From assembly GCF_030646015.1 (NCBI RefSeq), contig NZ_JAUSLT010000065.1, forward strand, positions 1-64,000: DNA of 64,000 nt, written 5' to 3'. Below the pieces are notes generated by a model. The model did no database searches, was not told the DNA's origin, and saw only the letters and a program-made list of their open reading frames with translations. The translations under genes were made by a program, and so were the position numbers. This DNA comes from Bradyrhizobium sp. (GTDB lineage: Bacteria > Pseudomonadota > Alphaproteobacteria > Rhizobiales > Xanthobacteraceae). Shown one piece after another: positions 37,393 to 47,185 of the stretch. The first letter of the stretch is position 1. The number at the start of each line of letters is the position of its first letter.

Positions 37393-38955
37393 TTACCCCA
37401 CCATCCGGTCCCGTCCGACCCAGAACCCCGCCTTCAGCACCTTCTTGTCGACCTTGCCGACGCCGGTCATCGGCAATTCCGTGACGAACTTGATGTGCTT
37501 GGGCGCATGTGCCGCGCCCTTGCGGGCCTTCACCAGCGCGATCAGCTCCTCCGCGTTCGGCTTGGCTCCTTCGCGCGCGACCACGACCGCGGTGACGGCC
37601 TCGCCCCATTTGTCGTCGGGCACGCCGACCACGGCGACCATCGCGACGTCGGCATGCTGCGACAGCACGTCCTCGACCTCGCGCGGGAAAATATTGAAGC
37701 CGCCGGAGACGATCATGTCCTTCTTGCGGTCGAGGATGAACAGATAGCCGCGCTCGTCGGCGCGGGCGATGTCGCCGGTATGCAGCCAGCCGTTCTTCAG
37801 GGTTTCGGCGGTTTGTTCCGGCCGCTTCCAGTATTCGGCCATCACATGCGGGGCGCGCACGCAAATCTCGCCGGCTTCGCCGGTGGCGACTTCCCTGTCA
37901 TTGTCGTCGAGCACCTTGACGTCACAGGCGGCGATCGGGAAGCCGCAGGATGTGAACAGTTCAGGCGTCTTCGGGTCGTGATCCCGCTTGCGCAGCACCG
38001 ACACCGGATAGCATTCGGTCTGGCCATAGAGCTGCGAGAACACCGGGCCGATCCGCTCGATGCCCTCGACCAGCCGGCTCGGCGACATCGCCGAGGCGCC
38101 GTAGAGCAATAGCTCCAGCGAGGAAAGATCGGTCTTGTCGAGCGCGGGGTGATCCAGCAGCACGTAGATCATGGTCGGCACCAGCAGGGTAAAATTGATC
38201 CGCTCGCGTGCGATGGTTTTGAAAACCGCCTCGGGATCAAAGCCCTTGAGCAAATGCACGGTGCCGCCGCGCATCAGCGTCGGCAGCACCTTGGTGCCGG
38301 CGACGTGGCTGATCGGCGCCACCGTGAGATAGCTCGGCGTATCGGGGATTTCGAAATCGGCCAGGATGGCATTGGCAAAACCGCTATATTCGCGATGGGT
38401 GCGCAGCGCGCCTTTCGACTTGCCGGTGGTGCCGCCGGTGTAATTGAGCGTCGCGATGTCGTCGGGCCCGGCAAGATTACGCGGGCTGGCAGTGCCGGCC
38501 GCCTCGACCGCCGCCAGCAAGTCGACGCCGTAACCCGCGGGGCCGAGCGTGAACACGGTCTTCAGGTTCGATGCCCTGGCAGCGAGTTGGCCGCCGCGAT
38601 CCCGGAACGTATCGGCGTCGACCACCAGCACCTGGGTTTCGGAATCCTCGATCTGGAACAGCTGATCGTCGAGCGACCCCAGCGGATGCAGCGAGGTGAC
38701 CGACAGCCGCGCCAGTTGCGCGGCGACGCCGCTGCACCAGCTGTCGGCGCGGTTGGCCGATAACAAGGCGACCCGCGCGCCGGGTTGCAGCCCGAGCTGC
38801 ATGAACACCTTCTGGAGGCGGCCGATCAGGTCGCTGGCGCCGGCATAGCTGAGCGATCCGCCGGGCCAGGAGAACGCCGTGCGCCGGGGATAGCGCGCCA
38901 GCGCCCGCAGCGTCTGCGCGCAGGCGGTCGGAAAGGCATGGAGCGGATCGGACAT
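37393..38955 (-). CDS. AMP-dependent acyl-CoA synthetase/ligase
   Basis: A 520-residue adenylate-forming ligase with YTGGTTGKSKGALR, LYGQTEC, the HTGDIARADERGYLFILDR loop and a C-terminal MTGVGKVDKKVL lysine region. It differs from the FadD at 25711, being shorter and more like medium-chain or aromatic acid ligases. The exact substrate cannot be read from the sequence. The start at 38955 has GGAGGAAA upstream; a longer frame from 39027 is less likely. It is convergent with the thioesterase gene. Confidence 0.9.
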   Translation of the reverse strand: MSDPLHAFPTACAQTLRALARYPRRTAFSWPGGSLSYAGASDLIGRLQKVFMQLGLQPGARVALLSANRADSWCSGVAAQLARLSVTSLHPLGSLDDQLFQIEDSETQVLVVDADTFRDRGGQLAARASNLKTVFTLGPAGYGVDLLAAVEAAGTASPRNLAGPDDIATLNYTGGTTGKSKGALRTHREYSGFANAILADFEIPDTPSYLTVAPISHVAGTKVLPTLMRGGTVHLLKGFDPEAVFKTIARERINFTLLVPTMIYVLLDHPALDKTDLSSLELLLYGASAMSPSRLVEGIERIGPVFSQLYGQTECYPVSVLRKRDHDPKTPELFTSCGFPIAACDVKVLDDNDREVATGEAGEICVRAPHVMAEYWKRPEQTAETLKNGWLHTGDIARADERGYLFILDRKKDMIVSGGFNIFPREVEDVLSQHADVAMVAVVGVPDDKWGEAVTAVVVAREGAKPNAEELIALVKARKGAAHAPKHIKFVTELPMTGVGKVDKKVLKAGFWVGRDRMVG

Positions 38956-39046
38956 GTTTCCTCCGGCAATTGTCACTGGCTTTGTCTTGGGCGTTCCGTC
39001 GTGCCAGTGTTGGGAAAACGCTAGCATCAGTGCGGAAGCGGGGACA

Positions 39047-40087
39047 ATGACTTTGGAGAAAACCGATCTTCTCGCGCGCTTTCAGGGCCGTCTCAGTCTG
39101 CCGCTGATCGCGGCGCCGATGTTTCTGGTCTCCGGTGTCGAGCTGGTGGCGGCGGCCTGCCGCAATGGCGTGATCGGATCGTTTCCCACGGTGAACTGCC
39201 GCAGCCCCGAACAGCTCGATGGTTGGCTCGGCGACATCGAGGACCGGCTGCGCCGTCATTCCGATGAAACCGGAAAACCCGCAGCACCGATCTGTCCGAA
39301 CCTGATCGTGCATCGTTCCAACGCGCGGCTTGAAGCTGATCTGCAAGTGCTGCTGCGACACCGGCCCGAACTCGTCATCACCTCGGTCGGTTCACCTGAG
39401 CCGGTGCTGGCGCCGCTGCATGATGCGGGCGCGCTTGTGTTCGCCGATGTCGCCAGCATCCGCCATGCCGAGCGCGCGGTGGCATCAGGCGCCGACGGGC
39501 TGGTGTTGTTGACGGCCGGGGCGGGCGGCCAGACCGGCTGGCTCAATCCCTTCGTGTTCGTCCGTGCCGTGCGCGCCTTTTTCGACGGGCCGATCGTGCT
39601 GGCCGGCGGCATCGGCGACGGCCATGCGCTGCGCGCCGCGCGGGCGCTCGGCTGCGACCTCGCTTATATGGGCACCAGGTTCATCGCCACCGCCGAGAGC
39701 ATGGCCGACCCCAGGTACAAGGCGATGCTGGTCGCCAGCAGCGCCGACGACATCTTGCTGACCACGGCCTTCACCGGCCTGCAGACCAACATGCTGCGGC
39801 CGTCGATTGTCGCCGCCGGCCTCGATCCTGAAGACCTGCCGCAGCGCGGCGCGATCGACATCGGCAAGGATATCGACATCGGCGCCCGCGACCCTTCTAC
39901 GCCAGAGGCTTCGACGGGCCCTGAGAGCCAGCCCGCCGAAGCTTTAGCGAAGGCGGGAAGCCGCCCGGCGCGCTGGCGCGATATCTGGAGCGCGGGGCAT
40001 TCGACCTCGGGGGTCACTGCGGTGCTGTCGGTTGACGACCTCGTGGCCCAGACGCTGGCCGAGTACCGCGCCGCTGCAGCGCGATAG
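39047..40087 (+). CDS. Nitronate monooxygenase family protein (NMO paralog 2)
   Basis: A 346-residue paralog of the gene at 35402 with the same barrel layout (RLSLPLIAAPMFL, then TAGAGGQTGWLNP and AGGIGDGHAL). The His of GAGGHAG is Gln162 here, so the usual catalytic base is missing. About 25 extra residues near position 290 are encoded by a palindromic repeat (39908-39942) and contain DPSTPEASTGPESQPAEALAKAG-type low-complexity sequence. It is divergent from the acyl-CoA ligase gene. Enzyme activity is uncertain. Confidence 0.87.
   Translation: MTLEKTDLLARFQGRLSLPLIAAPMFLVSGVELVAAACRNGVIGSFPTVNCRSPEQLDGWLGDIEDRLRRHSDETGKPAAPICPNLIVHRSNARLEADLQVLLRHRPELVITSVGSPEPVLAPLHDAGALVFADVASIRHAERAVASGADGLVLLTAGAGGQTGWLNPFVFVRAVRAFFDGPIVLAGGIGDGHALRAARALGCDLAYMGTRFIATAESMADPRYKAMLVASSADDILLTTAFTGLQTNMLRPSIVAAGLDPEDLPQRGAIDIGKDIDIGARDPSTPEASTGPESQPAEALAKAGSRPARWRDIWSAGHSTSGVTAVLSVDDLVAQTLAEYRAAAAR
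39908..39942. repeat. Palindromic repeat inside the NMO paralog 2 coding sequence
   Basis: GCTTCGACGGGC (39908-39919) and GCCCGCCGAAGC (39931-39942) match inverted in 11 of 12 bases; a further GAAGGCGGG flank follows. It is read through in frame and adds residues not present in the paralog at 35402. Confidence 0.7.
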
Positions 40088-40188
40088 AACGGGTCACCGC
40101 ATAGCGCCCCTGCGACAAAGCGCTTTCAAGCCGCCGGCCACACCGTATAGAACACCGGCCACAGGTTTCTCGCCCCGAAGGACAGCCC

Positions 40189-42033
40189 ATGCCAGCCTAC
40201 CGCTCCAGGACCACCACCCACGGCCGCAACATGGCGGGCGCCCGCGGCCTGTGGCGCGCCACCGGCATGAAGAACGAGGACTTCGGCAAGCCGATCATCG
40301 CCGTGGTCAATTCGTTCACCCAGTTCGTGCCGGGCCATGTCCATCTCAAGGACCTCGGCCAGCTGGTGGCGCGCGAGATCGAAAAGGCCGGCGGCGTCGC
40401 CAAGGAATTCAACACCATCGCGGTCGATGACGGCATCGCGATGGGCCATGACGGCATGCTCTACAGCCTGCCGTCGCGCGAAATCATTGCCGACAGCGTC
40501 GAATACATGGTCAACGCGCATTGCGCCGACGCCATGGTCTGCATCTCCAACTGCGACAAGATCACGCCGGGCATGCTGATGGCGGCGCTGCGCATCAACA
40601 TCCCGACCGTGTTCGTGTCGGGCGGGCCGATGGAATCCGGCAAGGTCAGCATCAAGGGCAAGATCCGGTCGGTCGACCTGATCGACGCCATGGTCGCGGC
40701 TGCCGACGAGTCGGTCAGCGACGCCGATGTCGAGACCATCGAGCGCTCCGCCTGTCCGACCTGCGGCTCGTGCTCGGGCATGTTCACCGCCAACTCGATG
40801 AACTGCCTGACCGAGGCGCTGGGCCTGGCGCTGCCCGGCAACGGCTCGGTGCTGGCGACCCATGCCGATCGCAAGGGGCTGTTCGTCGAAGCCGGCCACC
40901 TGATCGTCGATCTGGCGCGCCGCTATTACGAGCAGGACGACGAGAGCGCGCTGCCGCGCAAGATCGCCAGCTTCAAGGCGTTCGAGAACGCCATGACGCT
41001 GGATATCGCGATGGGCGGCTCGACCAACACCGTGCTGCATCTGCTGGCCGCCGCCTATGAAGGCGAGATCCCCTTCACCATGCAGGATATCGACCGGCTG
41101 TCGCGCCGGGTGCCGGTGCTGTGCAAGGTGGCGCCCTCGGTGCCCGACGTGCATCTCGAGGACGTGCATCGCGCCGGCGGCGTGATGGCGATCCTCGGCG
41201 AACTCGACCGCGCCAACCTGATCCATCGCGAACTGCCGATGGTGCACGCCAGGTCGCTGGAGGACGCCCTGAACCGCTGGGACATCAAGCGGACCAAGAG
41301 CGAGAGCGTGCGAAAATTCTTCATGGCGGCGCCGGGCAACGTGCCGACCCAGGTGGCCTTCAGCCAGGAACGCCGCTTCGAGGAACTCGATACCGACCGC
41401 GCGACGGGCTGCGTCCGCGACCTCGCGCATGCCTATTCGAAGGACGGCGGCCTCGCCGTGCTCTCGGGCAATCTGGCGCTCGACGGCTGCATCGTGAAGA
41501 CCGCCGGGGTCGACGAGAGCATCCTGAAATTCGAGGGGCCGGCGCGGATTTTCGAAAGCCAGGACGCCGCGGTCGAGGGTATTCTCGGCGGCAAGATCAA
41601 GCCCGGCGACGTCGTCGTGGTGCGTTACGAAGGCCCGCGCGGCGGTCCGGGCATGCAGGAGATGCTGTACCCGACCAGCTACCTCAAATCGAAGGGGCTC
41701 GGCAAAGTCTGCGCGCTGGTCACCGACGGCCGCTTCTCCGGCGGCTCCTCGGGACTTTCGATCGGGCATCTTTCGCCGGAAGCCGCTGAAGGCGGCCTGA
41801 TCGGCCTCGTGGAGGACGGCGACCGCATCCGCATCGACATTCCCGCCCGCTCGATCAGCCTCGTGGTGGACGACGCGGTGCTGGCGCAGCGCCGCGCGGC
41901 GATGCTGGGCCGCGGGGCCGAGGCATGGAAGCCGGCGAAGAAGCGCCCCCGCAAGATCACGATGGCGCTGAAGGCCTATGCCGCGCTGACCACCAGCGCC
42001 GCCCGCGGCGCGGTGCGCGTGGTGCCGGATTAG
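40189..42033 (+). CDS. ilvD: Dihydroxy-acid dehydratase IlvD
   Basis: A 614-residue enzyme, normal length for the family. It catalyses dehydration of dihydroxy-isovalerate and dihydroxy-methylvalerate in valine and isoleucine synthesis. Motifs: [10 protein letters not shown], the Cys of [31 protein letters not shown], and [14 protein letters not shown] near the C-terminus. It belongs to the 4Fe-4S/2Fe-2S dehydratase family. Stand-alone gene, followed by a palindromic repeat. Confidence 0.97.
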   Translation: MPAYRSRTTTHGRNMAGARGLWRATGMKNEDFGKPIIAVVNSFTQFVPGHVHLKDLGQLVAREIEKAGGVAKEFNTIAVDDGIAMGHDGMLYSLPSREIIADSVEYMVNAHCADAMVCISNCDKITPGMLMAALRINIPTVFVSGGPMESGKVSIKGKIRSVDLIDAMVAAADESVSDADVETIERSACPTCGSCSGMFTANSMNCLTEALGLALPGNGSVLATHADRKGLFVEAGHLIVDLARRYYEQDDESALPRKIASFKAFENAMTLDIAMGGSTNTVLHLLAAAYEGEIPFTMQDIDRLSRRVPVLCKVAPSVPDVHLEDVHRAGGVMAILGELDRANLIHRELPMVHARSLEDALNRWDIKRTKSESVRKFFMAAPGNVPTQVAFSQERRFEELDTDRATGCVRDLAHAYSKDGGLAVLSGNLALDGCIVKTAGVDESILKFEGPARIFESQDAAVEGILGGKIKPGDVVVVRYEGPRGGPGMQEMLYPTSYLKSKGLGKVCALVTDGRFSGGSSGLSIGHLSPEAAEGGLIGLVEDGDRIRIDIPARSISLVVDDAVLAQRRAAMLGRGAEAWKPAKKRPRKITMALKAYAALTTSAARGAVRVVPD

Positions 42034-42337
42034 CGTCTTCCTCACCTCGCCCCGCTTGCGGGGAGAGGTCGACGCGCGAAGCGCGGCGGGTGAGGGGGAC
42101 TCTCGACAGACTGAACTTGTGGAGAGTCCCCCTCACCCCGACCCTCTCCCCGCAAGCGGGCGAGGGAGAAGTGGTCCGTCGCTTCCATCTCAACCCATCA
42201 CGCTCGCGCACCGTGACACTACGGATTCACCCCGCCTTAACGCGCCGTTAACCGTCTCGCTCCAAGAATCGGTTCCAGGCCCTTTCCGTCGCCAAGCGCG
42301 CCGGGACGGCCAGAGCCGCCGTTCAAGGGGATGCGAT
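42034..42337. other. Intergenic region after ilvD
   Basis: About 300 bases. The first half is the palindromic repeat 42041-42166; the second half probably holds the promoter of the 81-residue protein gene. No other gene is supported. Confidence 0.6.
42041..42166. repeat. Extragenic palindromic repeat after ilvD
   Basis: Outer arms with CCCCGCTTGCGGGGAG and CTCCCCGCAAGCGGG. Inside is a perfect 14-base inverted pair, TGAGGGGGACTCTC (42091-42104) and its inverse (42122-42135). A member of the same broad family as 24383 and 36398. Confidence 0.85.
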
Positions 42338-42583
42338 ATGGATCTCGAGACGCTGTTTGCCAAAACCCCGGCCACCATCGACGAGATCAGGGCCCGGGTG
42401 GCCTATGCGCTCGAACGGCACCCTTTGTGCCGCAGCGTGCAATTCGACATCGTCTCGATGCCCCGCACCCCCAAGGGCAACTGGACCATCAGCCTGAAAT
42501 CGGTGGCGCCGGACGCGCTGTGGGAGGCCTCCGATATCGTTGCCGATATCCAGGAAGCCTACGAACTGGCGGTTGCGGCCTGA
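42338..42583 (+). CDS. Hypothetical 81-residue cytoplasmic protein
   Basis: MDLETLFAKTPATIDEIRARV starts a small soluble protein with no signal sequence. It has a mixed alpha/beta composition and a C-terminal helix SDIVADIQEAYELAVA. I do not recognise a family. The start at 42338 has AAGGGGAT in front, and the codon use matches its neighbours, so it is likely a real gene. Confidence 0.75.
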   Translation: MDLETLFAKTPATIDEIRARVAYALERHPLCRSVQFDIVSMPRTPKGNWTISLKSVAPDALWEASDIVADIQEAYELAVAA

Positions 42584-42710
42584 AATTAACCATTTTGGCA
42601 GCGATTCTGCCCGAATTGGGCCCTGCCGCAGGGGCGGCATGGTTAGGCCTTAATTAATTCCCAGTTATCGTGAAAGTGATCAGGGTCGCCTTAAGGAAAC
42701 GGAGAGCTGC

Positions 42711-43358
42711 TTGACGCGGGTAACGACGATCATCGCGCTGACCTGTTTCCTCGTGTTCGGTGCCACCGCTGCCAGCATTCTCGGCCGCGACAGCGTCCCG
42801 GGCGCCCGGCTGGAAATGGCCGCCGCGTCGCTTTCCCAAAGCCCTGTCTCCAACAAGGCGGCCAAGCAGGACAAGCTGACGGTTGCCGCCACCTTCGCGC
42901 TGGCCTCGTTCGGACCGCCGCAGGACGCCACCCTGAGCGAACCGCTGCGCCAGGCCTTTGCCGCCGCAGGCCCCGCCGATCTGGTGCCGCCGCCGGTCGC
43001 CGCCCCGCAGGCGCCGCAGAAGCCGAAGGTCGTCGCCAAGCCGCAGCCGCCGGTTCAAAAGCCCTACGCGCTGCTCAGCGACGCGCAGATCGCCGGCATC
43101 AAGGAGCGCCTCCAGCTTTCTTCCTCACAGCAATCCTACTGGCCGGCGGTGGAAACCGCGTTGCGCGGCATCGCCCGCAAGATCCACGCGAGCCGCAAGT
43201 CCGATCCCGGCGCCCTGATCGATCCCGATGCCGAGGAAGTCCAGCAGCTGAAGTCGGCGGCGATGCCGCTGTTGTTCCAGCTGCGCGAAGACCAGAAGCG
43301 CGAAGTGCGCACGCTCGCCCGCATCATCGGCCTGGAAAAAGTCGCCTCGATGATTTGA
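42711..43358 (+). CDS. Hypothetical exported protein, LTXXQ/Spy-like C-terminus
   Basis: A 215-residue protein. A signal/anchor (TTIIALTCFLVFGATAASIL) is followed by a Pro/Ala-rich linker (PPPVAAPQAPQKPKVVAKP). The C-terminal helical part has LLSDAQIAGIKERLQLSSSQQ and LREDQKREVRTLARIIGL, which resembles the helix repeats of Spy/CpxP LTXXQ proteins. It starts with TTG at 42711, preceded by GGAGAG. The function is not known. Confidence 0.75.
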   Translation: MTRVTTIIALTCFLVFGATAASILGRDSVPGARLEMAAASLSQSPVSNKAAKQDKLTVAATFALASFGPPQDATLSEPLRQAFAAAGPADLVPPPVAAPQAPQKPKVVAKPQPPVQKPYALLSDAQIAGIKERLQLSSSQQSYWPAVETALRGIARKIHASRKSDPGALIDPDAEEVQQLKSAAMPLLFQLREDQKREVRTLARIIGLEKVASMI

Positions 43359-43400
43359 GGGTGGCGCTACGGTCGCTGCTCGAGGTCGACGCCCCGCTCC

Positions 43401-43527
43401 CTCATGGTGAGGAGCGCGTCGGGTAGCGCCCTTGCGCTGCCTGACGCGCGTCTCGAACCATCTGGCAGGTCGCCTGCTGCCATCCTTCGAGACGCCGCGC
43501 GACGCGCGCGCGGCTCCTCAGGATGAG
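43401..43527. repeat. Extragenic palindromic repeat (TCGAG-AGGATGA family)
   Basis: Outer arms CTCATGGTGAGGAGC (43401-43415) and GCTCCTCAGGATGAG (43513-43527) match inverted in 13 of 15 bases, with an inner GTCTCGAA / TTCGAGAC pair. Related to the element at 10033-10189. It lies between convergent genes. Confidence 0.8.
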
Positions 43528-43562
43528 GTCGTCATTTGCAGCACCTCGGTCCGTTCCCCGCC

Positions 43563-43784
43563 TCACCCGCCGCGCGATTCCACCACCTTGCGGCAGGAAT
43601 CCGAAAGCTTGGTCTTGTTCTCCTTCAGGCAGGCGTTCATCTGCGGCGGCTTGCCGATATGCTCGGCGCAGAATTTTCCGGCATCGGAACGGCAGGCCAT
43701 CTGCTCCTGCGGGCTCGGTTGCGCGCCCGCCGATGCGCTGCCGGCTAGCAGCAGGACGAGTGAGACAAATACCGACTTGTTCAT
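43563..43784 (-). CDS. Small secreted cysteine-containing protein
   Basis: A 73-residue protein with a signal peptide (MNKSVFVSLVLLLAGSASAGA) and four cysteines in the mature part (MACRSDAGKFCAEH, NACLKENKTKLSDSCRKV). The spacing resembles cysteine-rich repeat proteins (Cys-rich GLG1-like repeats) widespread in rhizobia. Likely periplasmic and disulfide-bonded; no assigned role. Confidence 0.78.
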   Translation of the reverse strand: MNKSVFVSLVLLLAGSASAGAQPSPQEQMACRSDAGKFCAEHIGKPPQMNACLKENKTKLSDSCRKVVESRGG

Positions 43785-44068
43785 GGATCACCTTTCGACA
43801 ATTTGATGGGTTGGATTTGCAAGTGGCCGGAACATCCTCGCCGCGTGGGCCACGGTCCATGCCATGTTCATGGCATCAGGCGATCCGCCCGATGTCGGCT
43901 TTGGCGAAGGGGCTGGCGCGATGAATAGGGGCTGAATGGCAGCGCCGGCCATCACCCCATCTTCATGGGATGTTTTCGCGCGCGGCGATGGTTCACCAAC
44001 ATCCCGCGTCAGCGGCGATGACCGTCCGGTCGTTCGCCTGGGCTGCACGACCAATCAGGAGAGATGAG

Positions 44069-44368
44069 ATGTTGAAGAAGGCAGGATGGCTGGGCGCCGG
44101 TTTGACCTTGACGGCGCTTGCGACACTGGCGTCGATTTCACTGGGTGCCGCCACCGCTGAAGCCGCGGTGGTCTATTGCAAGACCGTCGGCGTGCCGAAG
44201 GGCTGCGTGGTTCGGCCGACCGCGGCGGTGGTTGCAGCGCCGGTGGTCGCGGCGCCAGTGGCTGCCGCCGCGGTGGCGACGCCGGGGGTTGGCGCGCCGG
44301 GTGTCGGCGTCCGCGCCGGCACGCCGATGAATCGCGGCGGCCCGGTCAACCGCGTCGGTCGCCGCTGA
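44069..44368 (+). CDS. Small secreted Ala/Val-rich protein
   Basis: A 99-residue protein with a signal peptide (LTLTALATLASISLGAATAEA) and the sequence VVYCKTVGVPKGCVVRP, where two cysteines may pair. It then has an Ala/Val-rich run and an Arg/Gly-rich end. AGGAGAGATGAG precedes the ATG at 44069. No family recognised; similar short proteins occur in Bradyrhizobium. It ends 11 bases from the convergent sensor kinase gene. Confidence 0.75.
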   Translation: MLKKAGWLGAGLTLTALATLASISLGAATAEAAVVYCKTVGVPKGCVVRPTAAVVAAPVVAAPVAAAAVATPGVGAPGVGVRAGTPMNRGGPVNRVGRR

Positions 44369-44379
44369 ACAACCAACGC

Positions 44380-46323
44380 TCAACCGGCAGCGGCATCGCT
44401 GTCGGGAAAGCGGCGGGGCAATGTCAGCCTGACGCGGGTGCCGCCGGCGTCCGAGGTCAGCTCCAGCTCCGCGCCGCAGCGTGCGGCGCGGCTTCGCATG
44501 TTGCGCAGGCCGCGCGCCGCATGTTGCCCGGCCGCGGCTTCGCCATTTGTAGCCAGTTCAAAACCCTTGCCGTCGTCCTCGATGGTGATGCGGCCACGCG
44601 CGATGCCCTGGGTGTCAACCGATGTTTCGATGCTCACGGTGATGCGCCGCGCCCCGGCGTGCTTGACGGCGTTGGTCACGGCCTCGTCGAGCAGCCGTAT
44701 GATCTGGATGACGTGCCAGGGCCTGAGTTCGGGATGGACCGGCAGGCCCTGCGGGCCGACCGCCCGCCACACCAGCGCAATGTCATGCGGCCGCAGCTGC
44801 GCGGTGACCCGCTCGCGCCACGAGCCCAGCGCCAGCATCAGGTCGCCGCCGATATCGTCCATGGAATCGATGACGAGACGAAGATCCTTCAGCGCCGCCC
44901 GGGCCGCGTCGCCGATTCCGGCACCGGCATTGCCGCGCTCGCTGAGGGCTACGATGCTGACGAGCTGACCGCCGAGGCCGTCATGCAGGTCGCGCATCAG
45001 GCGGGTTCGCTCGCGCGCCAGCGCCGCCGCGCGGGCGCGTTCTTCCTCTCTGACAAAACTGGCCTTCAGCTTGTCCTCGGCCTCGCGCACCAGGGTGACC
45101 ATGCTGGCGGCAAAACCGTCGACCTGGTTGAGCGCGCGGGCGAAGCGCCAGGTCAACGCGGCGCCGATCGCCACCAGCATGGCCGAATAAGACAGCCGTG
45201 CGAGCAGGATGCGCCGGCTGGGCACGAGCTGCAGCACCGAGAGCAGGTCGAGCGCCCAGCAGGTCAGCACGATCGTCAGCGCGCAGCCGAGCATGACGCT
45301 GGCCGCATCCTGCCGCCGCCACACCGAGTGGCCGGCCACGACCGTCAGCGCGATGAGACACAGGCCGACGGTCGGCGCGCCGACCAGCAGAAAGGCATCG
45401 CGGCTGAGCGTCGCATCGCCGACCAACCCGGCAGCCGCGACCACAAGGCCGGGCGCGAAGATCAGCCAGCCGTAACGCGGCCATTTCCAGCCGAAGAACA
45501 ATAGCGCGAAGGTCAGCACCAGCGCGCTTTCTAGCGGCGCCGCGGAGATCAACATCGCGTTGAGCCTCGAGAACGCCGAATCCTCCAGCGGCGTCTGCAA
45601 AAAAGCCTGGGCGACGCCGAGCGCCATCGCCGCGGCCAGCACGCCATAGGCCGGCTCGTGGCGCCGCATCACCCACATGATGCCGAGGATCACGGCGAGG
45701 ATCGCCTGCCAGGCCGAAAACACCACCGGCAAGGTGACGAACAGCAGCGTCCGCATGTCGTAGCTCGGCCGCAGCTCGGCGTCCGGGCCGACATAGAGGC
45801 GATCGAGAAAGCCCCTGATCGGACCCCATACGAACAGGCGGATGGTGAGATCGTTGGCGCCCTCGCGCAGCAGCGAGGCCGGGATGACCGCGATTTCAGG
45901 CGCATTGCGATCGGGACGGTTGGCGGCGGGATTGCGCCGGCTGTCCAGGATCACGACGCCGTTGATGGCGACCTCGACGCCGTTGGTGAAGCGCGGCAGC
46001 AAGACCGACCACGCGCCTTGCGGCTCGCCGCCGGCCCAAGTGGCTGGCCATGTGAACCGGCCGCTGTAGAGCGGCGGATCGTTCATCGTATAGCGCGAAG
46101 CGGTGAAGTGCGGCAGCGTCACCGGCTGCTCGACGCCGTGCTCGCGCAGGCTGAAATCGGTGACGAGATAACGCGGGGAGGGCTCCGGCGGCGGGATGCG
46201 CAGCACCACCAGGCACAGCACGATGATGAACGGCTGGAGCAGGAGATACTGCACCAGCAGTGTGGCCCGCTTCGGCCAGCGGCGGCGGCCTGTAGAGGCG
46301 GTCGTCGGCGCCGCGTCGCTCAC
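44380..46323 (-). CDS. Membrane sensor histidine kinase (NarL-type partner, HisKA_3)
   Basis: A 647-residue kinase. An N-terminal membrane helix (residues 23-42) and a periplasmic beta-rich domain to about 195 are followed by seven or so hydrophobic helices (about 200-400), a 7TMR-like layout. The cytoplasmic part carries the HisKA_3 phosphorylation box MRDLHDGLGGQLVSIVAL and an ATPase with DEAVTNAVKHAGA and IEDDGKGF. Its start overlaps the stop of the adjacent LuxR-type regulator gene (ATGA), so the two form a pair. The stimulus is unknown. Confidence 0.9.
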   Translation of the reverse strand: MSDAAPTTASTGRRRWPKRATLLVQYLLLQPFIIVLCLVVLRIPPPEPSPRYLVTDFSLREHGVEQPVTLPHFTASRYTMNDPPLYSGRFTWPATWAGGEPQGAWSVLLPRFTNGVEVAINGVVILDSRRNPAANRPDRNAPEIAVIPASLLREGANDLTIRLFVWGPIRGFLDRLYVGPDAELRPSYDMRTLLFVTLPVVFSAWQAILAVILGIMWVMRRHEPAYGVLAAAMALGVAQAFLQTPLEDSAFSRLNAMLISAAPLESALVLTFALLFFGWKWPRYGWLIFAPGLVVAAAGLVGDATLSRDAFLLVGAPTVGLCLIALTVVAGHSVWRRQDAASVMLGCALTIVLTCWALDLLSVLQLVPSRRILLARLSYSAMLVAIGAALTWRFARALNQVDGFAASMVTLVREAEDKLKASFVREEERARAAALARERTRLMRDLHDGLGGQLVSIVALSERGNAGAGIGDAARAALKDLRLVIDSMDDIGGDLMLALGSWRERVTAQLRPHDIALVWRAVGPQGLPVHPELRPWHVIQIIRLLDEAVTNAVKHAGARRITVSIETSVDTQGIARGRITIEDDGKGFELATNGEAAAGQHAARGLRNMRSRAARCGAELELTSDAGGTRVRLTLPRRFPDSDAAAG

Positions 46324-46997
46324 AACCGGATCAGGCCCTGCTGCAGCGCCTCGAACACCGCCTCGCCGCGGGTATGGACTTCCAGCTTGCGGTAGATGTT
46401 CTTGATATGGCCGGGAACGGTCTGGCGCGACAGCCCGAGATGGCCGGCGATCTCGGCATAACTAAAGCCCTTGGCGATGCCCCAGAGGATATCGATCTCG
46501 CGCGGCGTCAGCTTGGCCGTGTTGAGCGGCGGGCCGGGCGGCGGCTCCGCGGTGCTCTGGGTCCGGCGCACGATGAAGCGGGCGATCGACGCCGAGATCG
46601 GCGAATGTCCGGCCACCAGCTCGCGCACGGTGGCGGCGATGTCGGTCGGAAACGCGTCTTTCAACAGATAGCCGGTGGCGCCGACGGTGATGGCGGAGAT
46701 CACGCTCTCCTCGTCGCCGAGAATCGAGATCACCATGATTTCGGTGTCGGGATAGCGCAGCCGGGTCTCGCGGATCAGCTCATTGCCGTGGCCGTCCGGC
46801 AGCTGCAGATCAGTCAACAGCACCTTTGGTCCGGCTTGCGCCAGGCTGGCGCGGGCCTCGGCCAGGGTCGCTGCCGAGGTGACGTGGAATCCGGCCTTGG
46901 CCAGCGCGTCCTGCAGCCGCCACAAGGTCGGCGCGTCGTCCTCGACCAGCAAAATCGAGATCGGCTGCGCCGCGCCCTGATCGCTCAACACACTCAT
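46320..46997 (-). CDS. LuxR/NarL-type response regulator
   Basis: A 225-residue regulator. The receiver domain (residues 13-130) has VEDD, phosphoacceptor Asp in LLTDLQLPDGHG and Lys in LLKDAFP. After a Pro-rich linker, the LuxR helix-turn-helix (LTPREIDILWGIAKGFSYAEI, HLGLSRQTVPGHIKNIYRKL) spans about 160-220. It overlaps the downstream sensor kinase gene by four bases, and the kinase is its evident partner. Target genes are unknown. Confidence 0.92.
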   Translation of the reverse strand: MSVLSDQGAAQPISILLVEDDAPTLWRLQDALAKAGFHVTSAATLAEARASLAQAGPKVLLTDLQLPDGHGNELIRETRLRYPDTEIMVISILGDEESVISAITVGATGYLLKDAFPTDIAATVRELVAGHSPISASIARFIVRRTQSTAEPPPGPPLNTAKLTPREIDILWGIAKGFSYAEIAGHLGLSRQTVPGHIKNIYRKLEVHTRGEAVFEALQQGLIRL

Positions 46998-47185
46998 CCA
47001 TCCTGTCCCGGCTGCCTTCCCGTGGCAGAGACAGTTTAGCCTCGGGAACCGGTTTGGCGACAGCCATGTTCATGGGGCATCGGCCAAGGAGGCTTCTTTG
47101 AATGCTCGCCGTTCAGGCGGGGTTCAGCACCGGGCCGCCGGAACATCGGTACGACAGGCGCGTTTTCAGCCGAAGGAGTTTCGAC

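Noticed and set aside
40126..42045. Long open frame on the minus strand over ilvD
   Set aside because: Antisense shadow of a complete IlvD.
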